A stretch of DNA of 41,767 nt from Sergeia podlipaevii (lineage: Eukaryota > Euglenozoa > Kinetoplastea > Trypanosomatida > Trypanosomatidae), in NCBI GenBank assembly GCA_030849805.1, contig JASANZ010002069.1, forward strand, positions 1 through 41,767, given 5' to 3'. The notes beneath the pieces were generated by a model. The model had not been told where the DNA came from and made no database searches. It worked only from the letters and a program-made list of their open reading frames with translations. Positions 9,348-17,343 of this stretch are shown here, piece by piece. The position numbers and the translations under genes were made by a program. Numbering within the stretch: position 1 is the first letter of the stretch; each line of letters starts with the position of its first letter.

Positions 9348-10874
9348 CTAGCAGTACGAGAAGTCTACAATATCAGTGATCTCCCCCGCCAGCCACTGTG
9401 TTATGCGCTGCTTCACCTTCATCGCGTCCTGCTGCTTGTAGAACACTGGTTTCACAAATTCCTTAAGGAGGTAGCTGCGATCTTGCATAAACTCATGCAC
9501 TGCGGAAACCCCAGTCATGCCGCCAGACCACGGAGTGCACCCGACGGCGTCATCGACACCAAGGCGTACGTGCAGCCGTGGCACCTTCAGGCGACCCAGC
9601 TGGAGACCGTCTCGGGAGTGCAGGAAGTTTGCAGTCGGGTTGTTCACCATCGAGTTGAGCTCGCGAAACAGCGTACGCGCCTGAATGTCACCGGCGCCGT
9701 AGCAGCGAACAATAGGGAAGCTAGCACATCGCCCGGCAGCAAAGATGTTAGGGTGTCCAAACAGCTGCATAAGCGTGCTGGAGCGATAATGGCCGTCTGG
9801 GGTCTCGTGCTCCTTGAGTATGTTTGGCTTGTGGTGCCCGACGACAATGGGTCTGGCGGTGTCTCCCATCACTGGAAACACATAGTCAAAGCCGCCCTCC
9901 TCGCCGATGCTATCCACAATACCTGAATCGACCACAGCATCCTTTTTCCCAAAGTACACTTGATTGATGATGGACTGCGGAGGTCTGCGCTCATACTGAA
10001 GAGATTCATACTTTACTGTGAACTGCTTCGGCTCCACCACTGCCGGAGAGGGCAGGAAGGCTCTCCACCCAGTGCGCGGCGTGGCCTCGGTGATAACGCC
10101 CCCTTTGCCGTCCACGCCTTGCACTTCCGTCACGCGGGTTGCGAGGTGCACCGTGAGGTTCTTGTCCTTCTCAAGCTTCTCTAGCGCATACCGGCGACAC
10201 ACCCCTGGCAGAACTGGCAGGAGCTCTGAGCGGCTGTGGTAGAGATGCACGTCGAGGTCTGGACGCGAAGTGGCGAGGTCGTGTGCGAGCGAGGTGCCCA
10301 CCGGACCTCCACCGACCACTGCTACCTTTTTGCATTCGCTGATGAATTCGTTGAAGTGTTTGAGCTCCTGGACGCGGCCAGAGACTGTGCGTTGCTTGGT
10401 AGCAAAAGGGAAAGGCTTCTGCTCACCCGTGGTAACAAACATCAGATCGTACGGGACCTCCCTGCCATCCTTAAGGTAAACCTTAGACTCGTCTACACCG
10501 TCCACAGTGCCCGTCAGCACGTTGGCACGCTTCAAGTAGTATCGATGAAGCACCATCATACGCCGACATGCCTCCATGTGCTTCTCGTCATCCCACTTGT
10601 TGGATATAATGGGAATGATATCGTTTGTCAGCTCGTAAAAGTTCTTCTCATCAATGTGCGTGACTTCCAACATGCTATCAAGCTGATACGCAATCTTGGA
10701 GCCTGTGAAGCCACCACCAATGACCACAGCACGGATTGGGACAATGTCCTTGTTTGGGTCCATGATGTCAACTAGCGTGGGGGCTTCGATGGCGAGAGAG
10801 ACGTTCGTTTGTAGCCGATTTACAGCTGACATCGACGCACCTGCGATGCCTCCTAGTAGGAACTTCCACAGCAT
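9348..10874 (-). CDS. FSP1/AIFM2-like FAD-dependent NAD(P)H oxidoreductase
   Basis: Predicted two-dinucleotide-fold flavoprotein that passes electrons from NAD(P)H to a quinone-like acceptor; the closest group by motif is FSP1/AIFM2 and other type-II NADH dehydrogenase relatives. The 508 residues show an FAD-binding strand-loop with GGGFTG (53-58), an acidic residue ending the second strand (HIDEKNFY, 73-80), the VTTGEQKPFPF segment (148-157), the NAD(P)H loop GGGPVG (188-193) and the late segment FAAGRCASFP (378-387), where the family normally has GD. A hydrophobic N-terminus (about 4-16) could be a membrane anchor or organelle signal. There are no redox-active paired cysteines of the disulphide reductase type. 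ATG 10874 is the first in frame and is immediately preceded by a strong splice acceptor. Substrate and location are inferred only. Confidence 0.8.
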   Translation of the reverse strand: MLWKFLLGGIAGASMSAVNRLQTNVSLAIEAPTLVDIMDPNKDIVPIRAVVIGGGFTGSKIAYQLDSMLEVTHIDEKNFYELTNDIIPIISNKWDDEKHMEACRRMMVLHRYYLKRANVLTGTVDGVDESKVYLKDGREVPYDLMFVTTGEQKPFPFATKQRTVSGRVQELKHFNEFISECKKVAVVGGGPVGTSLAHDLATSRPDLDVHLYHSRSELLPVLPGVCRRYALEKLEKDKNLTVHLATRVTEVQGVDGKGGVITEATPRTGWRAFLPSPAVVEPKQFTVKYESLQYERRPPQSIINQVYFGKKDAVVDSGIVDSIGEEGGFDYVFPVMGDTARPIVVGHHKPNILKEHETPDGHYRSSTLMQLFGHPNIFAAGRCASFPIVRCYGAGDIQARTLFRELNSMVNNPTANFLHSRDGLQLGRLKVPRLHVRLGVDDAVGCTPWSGGMTGVSAVHEFMQDRSYLLKEFVKPVFYKQQDAMKVKQRITQWLAGEITDIVDFSYC

Positions 10875-10878
10875 CTCT

Positions 10879-10912
10879 CTAAGATGAGAAAGGAAGAAAG
10901 GCAGAAAAAAAG
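10879..10912 (-). promoter_or_regulatory. Predicted trans-splice acceptor with a 4-base leader
   Basis: A minus-strand tract of almost pure pyrimidines ends in CATCTTAG, AG at 10880-10879, only 4 bases before ATG 10874. A second strong tract farther up ends in CACGCAG (AG at 11197-11196) and would give a leader of about 322 bases. Confidence 0.5.
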
Positions 10913-11010
10913 ATACAACGTGGGGAGCCTATACCCCTTTAATTTGTTTGCTTTATAACACAAAGATACTCCGTGTCTCTTCTATCTTTATTCTTACTTG
11001 TAGGGAACAG

Positions 11011-11028
11011 TATATATATATATATATG
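11011..11028. repeat. TA microsatellite
   Basis: Nine TA dinucleotides in the spacer upstream of the oxidoreductase gene. Confidence 0.9.
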
Positions 11029-11417
11029 CACAGACACTTACTTTTCAGCTAATATATGTCAGGTTCTTGTGTATGTCTACCTGCTTTTCCCCACCTTTTC
11101 TTGTTGACAAGAACACGATATATATGCAACAAAGGACGCTCCCCCTTCGCGGAGAGCTTACTACAATCTTTAGCTGTCGGGAAGGAGACAACAATCTGCG
11201 TGAGATATAGAGAAGAGGAAGAAAAAAAAAAGAAAGAAAGAAAGAAAGAGTGATAGTAGTAATAAGAACGATAAACCACAAAGCAAAAGAGAGGGATATC
11301 AACGCAGATGCAAAAAAAATAATAATAATAATAATATCGCAATAGTTTATAGGCAGATTAGCACAGCGTCTACTTGTGCTTTTTTTTTCTTTCTTTCTCT
11401 TGTTCTGTAAACTTCAA

Positions 11418-12572
11418 CTACTTCTTCGATATCCTAGCAGCATCCTGTTGACTCTTCCCGAGAAACTGCAACACAGAGAGGATGTCCTGCGCCACGGCGT
11501 ACAAAAAAGGGTCCTCTAACACGTGTGAGGTCGCCATCACATCTGGGTTTGCGTTGTCTACAACGAAAACCGATTCTTGAGAGGAGGTCACCAACGTCCG
11601 TGTGAAGGTCCGGTTGCCCCCAATTTTCTTCCAGTCTTTATAAAGCCGTTCCACATTCACCTCAACCTCGACGTGAAAGTATGTCCTTCTGTGCGTGCTT
11701 GGCGGCGGCACGTTAATTGTGTGACGAATTTTTGGTCCCGCACTACCCTCTTCATATAAAATGTCCAATGGGAATACATCTGGGGATTCTACATTTATGC
11801 TCGTAAAGTGAGCGCTCAAGTAAGGACCTAAGGGCACCTCTCGACGGACCTGAAAGCGAGCAGTGCGGAGAGCCCACGCACTTTTTGCTCTTTCACCTTC
11901 ACCATGCCCGAGTTCATCGCTATGGTCTCCTGAATCATAATCTTCCTCACCTACATCTTCTTCTTCCTTTCCATTCGTTGAAAGTGTACTTGAATGAGGG
12001 ACTGAAGATGCGTACGTCTTGCACGGTGCAGCAGAGGATACAGCAGTGGGGGACGGCGATAAGCCTTGCGATTCTAGCGAAATGGCGATGCGTACGTCGT
12101 TGCACCACTCTGCACAACACAAGTCGCTAAGCTGAAGTTTTTTTTTAGTGATAGCAGTCTGCAGAGTGGCGACACGCTTGCTTCCCTGCTTCAGCGTCCG
12201 TCCATAGACCGCTCTCCCATGCTCTGAGTGTAGTGAAATGGTTGGCGTCCCCGAGGTCAACAAGTACCTGGCGGTGTGCGGTTGTGCGTCTATGAGTGCA
12301 GCCTGCATCACCTTGAATACATTCAAGAAAACACCGCTTGAAAACCTGTAGTAGCGCAGAGCCGCGGGGTGGAGAAAAGCGTTTGTAGAGAAGGCGATAG
12401 GCAGCTGGGAAAGCTCCAGCACACGCTTAGGAATAAATTTTCCAAAGCGGAACTCTAGCTCAACACTTGTGCCCGTAGGACACTGACGATGGAGCATCAT
12501 GGCTCTATAGAGGGCCTGGACTGTTGTGGTGGTGATGGCATCGTGATAGCGAGGCAGACAAGAGATGAACAT
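11418..12572 (-). CDS. CET1: mRNA capping RNA 5'-triphosphatase (Cet1/TTM type)
   Basis: Predicted to remove the gamma phosphate from RNA 5' ends, the first step of cap formation. The 384 residues carry the marks of the triphosphate tunnel metalloenzyme fold used by fungal and trypanosome Cet1: a first metal-binding strand ELEFRFG (38-44), a central strand RIAISLE (161-167) preceded by KKKLQLSDL, basic strands FQVRREV (240-246) and IRHTINV (282-288), and the second Glu-rich metal strand HVEVEVN (300-306). An acidic Ser/Glu-rich insertion (about 201-230) splits the tunnel strands and may explain why it is longer than the compact trypanosome enzyme. ATG 12572 is the first ATG; the open frame continues 21 codons up to a TTG, but the splice acceptor near 12626 lies inside that extension. 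Met25 or Met26 could also serve. Confidence 0.8.
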   Translation of the reverse strand: MFISCLPRYHDAITTTTVQALYRAMMLHRQCPTGTSVELEFRFGKFIPKRVLELSQLPIAFSTNAFLHPAALRYYRFSSGVFLNVFKVMQAALIDAQPHTARYLLTSGTPTISLHSEHGRAVYGRTLKQGSKRVATLQTAITKKKLQLSDLCCAEWCNDVRIAISLESQGLSPSPTAVSSAAPCKTYASSVPHSSTLSTNGKEEEDVGEEDYDSGDHSDELGHGEGERAKSAWALRTARFQVRREVPLGPYLSAHFTSINVESPDVFPLDILYEEGSAGPKIRHTINVPPPSTHRRTYFHVEVEVNVERLYKDWKKIGGNRTFTRTLVTSSQESVFVVDNANPDVMATSHVLEDPFLYAVAQDILSVLQFLGKSQQDAARISKK

Positions 12573-12625
12573 AAACAGCACACACACGCACCTAACACGA
12601 TTCGTAAGGGAGGTGCAAATATATG

Positions 12626-12665
12626 CTAAAAACAAAAAAAAACAAAAAAAAACAAGAAAATATAG
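12626..12665 (-). promoter_or_regulatory. Predicted trans-splice acceptor for the capping triphosphatase gene
   Basis: The minus strand has long T-runs separated by single G, ending in TTTTTAG with AG at 12627-12626. No other AG interrupts the tract. The leader would be 53 bases and the first ATG after it is 12572. Confidence 0.65.
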
Positions 12666-12923
12666 AAGGAAGGAAAGAATAGATTGCGCAAAAAGAAAAG
12701 TTGTTTAGTAAGAGAGTAAAGCAATTGTGTGTAATGAAAAAGAAAGAAGGCGGAAAAGGCAACACGCTTCCACCTCGTTTTACATCTTGCGTATTACCAC
12801 TACGTCAGTGGTGCTTTGTGTATGAAGAACATCCACTATAGAGCATACAGAAACAATAATCATCAACAATTAAACACAACTTCTCAAGCAAGCGTGAATT
12901 CTCTCCTGCGCGCCTTTATCCTT

Positions 12924-12942
12924 TATATATATATATATATAT
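12924..12942. repeat. TA microsatellite
   Basis: About nine TA units followed by more TA-rich and CT-repeat DNA. Confidence 0.9.
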
Positions 12943-13457
12943 TTATATATGTGCACCTCTCTCTCTCTCTCTATTCTCATTCGGTAAAACGCAAATCTCG
13001 CCATCAACAAAACATGCAGTAATAACAAACGACAACAGTAATAAAGAAGCTCTATGTGAATTCTATAACGTCAGAGATGAGGGGGGGGGGGAACTAAACA
13101 GGTCCCGCTCATATCGATTGAGATACTGGCGAAACATAAGGGTGCAAAATCTATGAAAAGAGAAAAAAAAAAGATACATAAAAACAAAACAACAACAACA
13201 ACACAAATAGTTAAAATGAGAGGCAAAGTGATGGCATTTACGTACGTATTGCATATATATACACAGAGAGAAAGAAAGAAGGAGAGAGAGAGAGAGCAAT
13301 ACAATGTGGAAGACGAAAATAAACCAGAACTGAGCAACAAAAAAAAGAGAGCCGGGACTAAATAACACAGTCAAAGTATAATCGCCCAAAGTGCGTACAC
13401 ATACAAGCGAACATAAGCACTCATTCTCTTTTGCCTTTATCCCCCTCATCCCTCGTA

Positions 13458-16091
13458 CTAACGACTGCTATCGTCTGAGCTGCTGAGAGACCTAAATGGC
13501 TTCACCACTGTATGCGAAGTCACTGTAGGTACAGACACCGAGTATGCGGAGGTACTACTGATTTTAGGCACCGGGATAGGCGATGCTGTGGTACCACCAA
13601 GCATGTAGGAGGCCGTGGCGTAAGGTGATGGGGCCGGCGATGGTACATGCGGGCTGCTGCCGTTGCCTGGGGCGAGAGGGGTTGGAATTGGCACGGGAAC
13701 CGCAGAGGAAAAGATGCCCTGGAATGTAGACCCTGGCACGCCTGGTGCGATTGGTATCGGTGTTGGCACGACAGCAGTCGCACTGGTGACAGGTACGGTA
13801 ACAGCCGCCACTGACGGCACCACTGGCGTTGGTACTGGGGTAGGGACAGATGAGTTCGATGACAAGGGTAACGGGGATGAAGGTAGCGGGGCTGCAGTCC
13901 TGGCAACAAAGTATCCACCCACGGCGCTTGCCGACGGCACTGGCACCGGCGGCGGCGGCAACGAGGATTCCGGTACTGCTGGAGCCGTCGTGGAGGCCAC
14001 AGAGGGTGCGGCAAGAGAGGCAGAAAGGGATCCCGATGTGGAGCCCAAGACTTCGTGTGCAGGTAACGTCACGGGAGCCGGGGGTGGTGGGTTGTAAGTA
14101 TACAGGCTCGGCATTGCTAAAGCTGGCTGCTGGGGTGCGCTATTCGAAGGAGGAGGCAGCGGCTTTGCGATCAACGGGGTGTCGGTAGAGTTAGTGGAGG
14201 TAAAGCTGCCTTGGCTACGCAGCCACGGAGGAACACTGGTGGGGCTTGGGGAGGCCGCTGCAGGGCTCATGGTCTTCTGCGAGGTCGTGGCTGCAGATGG
14301 CCTCTGAGGGACACCATAGGTTGTGACTGGCACAGGAATGGGAGGAGCTCCTCCTGGGGGCAGTGGCGGCGGTGGCGCAGAGGCCAAGCCAGCCCCAGTA
14401 ATGCTGCTGACGTTGGTGAGTGGCACTGGTGTTGGCATATTCACTGTGGTGATCGCTCCATATGAGACTGACGGTGGTGCCGCTGGGATCTCAGGAGGAC
14501 CGCGCACCGTGGGAGGCTCATAGGCATCCACAGTGCCCTGTCGCTGCTGTTGTCCAGGTACTGGGAGGGATAGCGTAGGCACCACCACTGGTGCAGGCAC
14601 TGACTGCTGTTGCTGCTGTTGAAGTGCGGCGGAGGGAACAAACGCTGGTCCAGGCAGCCCGTACTTCAAAATATTGGCGGCCTGCTTCGCGGCAGCTTCC
14701 TGCTCTGCAGATTGGGACCCCATGGAAGCTTGCATTGACAGTGTAGTGGTTGCTGCAGGCACAGACACAGGCGCTGGAGGGGGCGGGAGAGGCTGCTGTG
14801 GAGGAGCTGGCGGTGGCGCCAACGTCTGCTGCGCTGGAGCAGCAGCAGCACCTCCGCCTCCTGGCACTGGAACCGAGGATACAGCAGCTGCAGTAGGAAC
14901 TGGCGCGGGAGGCGTCGCCGCGGTTGTAGTCGTTGAACCGGCTGTCAGCCATGAAGGCAGAGCGGGTTGCGGTGACCGCGTCTCGGTTGGAGCAACGAGT
15001 GCTGGCGACGTACTTTGCTGCTGCTGTTTTTCAGTTGTAGCCTTGAGGTTGCGAATTTCACTTTCTAGATCGACGATTTGCCGCACCAGGGCGTTGTTGG
15101 CGGTCTCCTGCTGCCTCGATTGATTGTACGCGACGAGGGCGGCAATGTCAGGCACAATGGGAACCGAGGCAACGTTGAGTGGAAGTTCTACAGGATCACG
15201 AGGTGCTGCGGGGGGCGTCGTGGCTGGCGCGATGGCTTGCGGAAGGCCAGACGGCACTTGTTGCTGCTTCTGTGGTTCTGGCTGAGAGGAAGGTGGAGTG
15301 GTGGCGGCGGCCGCGCTGCCACTGCCGTTGTTTTGGAGGAGCAGCATCATAAGCTGATCACGTAGCTGACGTTCATGAGCCTCTCTCTCGCGCTCTAGGC
15401 GGTCTTCTAGCTGTGTGATGCGCTCCTGCATTCGGGCGACGTCGTCGTTCACCTTCGTCTGCTGCTGCTGCTGTTGTTGTTGCTCCGGGGCTACACCTCC
15501 GGTGGCTAGACCCCATTGGGTGGTCGTCACAGGCGCTGGCGGCAGCGGTGTCGTACCGTGACGCTTACGCATATGAGACTGTAGGGAGTCGTACTTGTGA
15601 TAGGCCTCTGCACACACTGGACACACAAAGGTGGGCGGTGCGCCTACCTCCATGCCACTCGCTGCTGCTCCCCTCCCGTTAGTGGCGTTGAACTCATACG
15701 CCATAAGTGTGCGTCTCTGGGCCTTGATTTCCTTCTTCGCCACGATGTTTTCCTCAGTGAGGGCGGCCTTGGCATCCTCCGCGGCCCGCAGTAGCTTCTG
15801 GAGTTCTTCCATTCTTTCGCTGAGCTTCACGTTCATGCTGGCGAGACACTCCTGAGAGTAGACCAAGTACTGAATCACAACCTGGGCAAGCTGGAAGAGA
15901 TGTACTATGTGCTCTGGAGTAAACATGCTAGCCTCATCGCGCGTGACACGAGCAAAGGCAAGGTTTTCAACAATGCGCTGGAGGGTGTCGACGCTGGTGT
16001 CCTTCATAAGGCGGTGGATGTCGATAGAGACAAGGACTCCCCAGTCCAGTCGCTCATTCCCTTGCACAAACTCAAAGGAAGTGGACGTCAT
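13458..16091 (-). CDS. DZIP1/Iguana-type zinc-finger protein
   Basis: Matches the N-terminal domain of DZIP1 (Iguana), a basal-body and ciliary transition-zone protein in animals. In the 877 residues, 5-130 carry the family pattern: FEFVQGNERLDWGVL, SIDIHRL, LQRIVENLAF, a FQLAQVVIQYLVYSQECL helix (66-83) and a basic coiled coil. One C2H2 finger follows with Cys157, Cys160, His173 and His178. A second coiled coil spans about 215-255, then a third short one near 360-385. The rest, about 600 residues, is Pro/Ala/Ser/Gln/Val-rich with poly-Gln runs and many PVP-type repeats, likely disordered. A flagellar base role is inferred from the family. ATG 16091 is preferred to the non-ATG codon at 16199 because a splice acceptor lies at 16144. 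Confidence 0.85.
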   Translation of the reverse strand: MTSTSFEFVQGNERLDWGVLVSIDIHRLMKDTSVDTLQRIVENLAFARVTRDEASMFTPEHIVHLFQLAQVVIQYLVYSQECLASMNVKLSERMEELQKLLRAAEDAKAALTEENIVAKKEIKAQRRTLMAYEFNATNGRGAAASGMEVGAPPTFVCPVCAEAYHKYDSLQSHMRKRHGTTPLPPAPVTTTQWGLATGGVAPEQQQQQQQQTKVNDDVARMQERITQLEDRLEREREAHERQLRDQLMMLLLQNNGSGSAAAATTPPSSQPEPQKQQQVPSGLPQAIAPATTPPAAPRDPVELPLNVASVPIVPDIAALVAYNQSRQQETANNALVRQIVDLESEIRNLKATTEKQQQQSTSPALVAPTETRSPQPALPSWLTAGSTTTTAATPPAPVPTAAAVSSVPVPGGGGAAAAPAQQTLAPPPAPPQQPLPPPPAPVSVPAATTTLSMQASMGSQSAEQEAAAKQAANILKYGLPGPAFVPSAALQQQQQQSVPAPVVVPTLSLPVPGQQQRQGTVDAYEPPTVRGPPEIPAAPPSVSYGAITTVNMPTPVPLTNVSSITGAGLASAPPPPLPPGGAPPIPVPVTTYGVPQRPSAATTSQKTMSPAAASPSPTSVPPWLRSQGSFTSTNSTDTPLIAKPLPPPSNSAPQQPALAMPSLYTYNPPPPAPVTLPAHEVLGSTSGSLSASLAAPSVASTTAPAVPESSLPPPPVPVPSASAVGGYFVARTAAPLPSSPLPLSSNSSVPTPVPTPVVPSVAAVTVPVTSATAVVPTPIPIAPGVPGSTFQGIFSSAVPVPIPTPLAPGNGSSPHVPSPAPSPYATASYMLGGTTASPIPVPKISSTSAYSVSVPTVTSHTVVKPFRSLSSSDDSSR

Positions 16092-16143
16092 TCTATATAT
16101 ATATATATGTAGAGGTATATGTGTTTTTGTATGTGAAGTTGAG

Positions 16144-16180
16144 CTGGAGAGAGAGAGGAAAAAGAAAACACAAAAACTAA
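16144..16180 (-). promoter_or_regulatory. Predicted trans-splice acceptor for the DZIP1-like gene
   Basis: The minus strand shows T-rich then CT-repeat DNA ending in CTCCAG, AG at 16145-16144, leaving a leader of about 52 bases before ATG 16091. Confidence 0.65.
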
Positions 16181-16869
16181 AACGAAGTAATAACTTCACT
16201 TATCTATAATAAGCACGACGGGAGATTTAGGTGAAAGCCACTATTTTTTCACTTAAATTATGATGTATGTGATGCCGTGTTGCCTATTCTTCTCTTCCCT
16301 TGGATAGTCACGCTGCCCAAATATGTATTGCACTATAAGGACTAAACCGCAAGAGTGAGATGTATGCAGAAACCTCTTGTAGCAAAATAATAATAATAAT
16401 AATGATAAACAAGAGAGAAACAGGGGAGACGAGGATACATACAACGACACAAGAGCTGTGAGAAAAAGCTTGTCGCGCAGCAAACCAGTCTAAGTAGTGT
16501 GTGTCTATACATCACATCTTCGCTGTCTGAACGAATGAACGCAACGCACTTCGAAGAAGACTACGTGGAAAAGGAAAGAAGGGAAAGGCTTAGATCTCGC
16601 ATGTGCGTTCTTTCTTTCTTTTCCCTTTTTTTTTTAAAATGTGCGTGTGTTTTTTTTCCACGTGATCGGCCAGCTAACCAGATATACGTATGGAGCGCTG
16701 ATACAGATAAGAGAATATATATATTTTCACTTTTTGAAAGTTGAATTCTTCTTTTTTTTCCTTATATATATAGAGAGAGAAACGGAGGCGTGCGCGCGTC
16801 AGGCAAGCACAGAGTCGTATCTATCCATTCCTCTCCCTTTTCGCAAACATACACGCACACATACACGCT

Positions 16870-16894
16870 CACACACACACACACACACACACAC
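16870..16894. repeat. CA/GT microsatellite
   Basis: About twelve perfect CA dinucleotides in the 3' flank of the Utp25 gene. Confidence 0.9.
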
Positions 16895-17343
16895 GGAGCG
16901 CAAAAACTAGGGGGTGATCAGGTGTCACTCATGCAAAGATTTATTTCTTTTCTCCTCCCCCCCACCACACACATCCATTTGATCCATTAATATTGCCAAA
17001 AATCCTTTCACACTTTAATATATATAGAAAAAAAACAATTAAAGAAAAAAATTTATGAGAAAGACACGAAATGACAGACACTTAATCACTAGTTAAACGA
17101 ACGACCGATACATCCGTGCACCACACTGATTGAAAAAGCCACCACCGCAACATCAGCAAAGTTCTCTCTCTCCTCTCCTTCATAGTGAATATCTCTTTGG
17201 GCAGTTAGTCTTTCCCTGAGCTTCTGCCTCAGTTGTCCCCCGCACCCCGTTGCTCACGCACCAACACCGAATACCAAACTCCCTTCCTCCTCTCTATCCT
17301 TTTCTGCATCTCATCTCGCTTCTTCTTCATTTACATTCTCCCT

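Larger units (their letters stand above)
10875..11417. other. Intergenic spacer, FSP1-like gene / capping gene
   Basis: AT-rich spacer with a TA microsatellite at 11011-11028, a GAAA-type run near 11219-11248, and an AAT run near 11319-11335. The GAAA run reads as TTTC repeats on the coding strand and forms the upstream splice tract mentioned for the oxidoreductase gene. No gene seen. Confidence 0.5.
12573..13457. other. Intergenic spacer, capping gene / DZIP1-like gene
   Basis: Contains a TA microsatellite at 12924-12942 next to CT repeats (about 12957-12972), a G-run at 13081-13090, A-runs, a CAACAA run near 13190-13203 and GA repeats near 13280-13296. No gene seen; hydrophobic frames here come from T-rich tracts. 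Confidence 0.5.
16092..17343. other. Intergenic spacer, DZIP1-like gene / Utp25 gene
   Basis: About 1.25 kb. Microsatellites: TA at about 16094-16107, AAT near 16385-16405, CA at 16870-16894. Blocks 16258-16385, 16420-16580 and 17090-17340 are of mixed composition and might hold UTR signals. I see no coding frame and no recognisable RNA gene. Confidence 0.45.

Noticed and set aside
12573..12635. N-terminal extension of the capping enzyme from a TTG at 12635
   Set aside because: The splice acceptor at 12626 lies inside it and the next ATG is 12572.
16092..16199. Hydrophobic, signal-like start of the DZIP1-like protein from a GTG at 16199
   Set aside because: It is a translation of the pyrimidine tract; the AG at 16144 removes most of it, and the DZIP1 domain starts at the ATG 16091.
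16258..16405. C-box-like ATGATG and TGATG words as a C/D snoRNA
   Set aside because: No matching D box with terminal stem at the right distance, and the words occur next to an AAT/TGA-rich tract.
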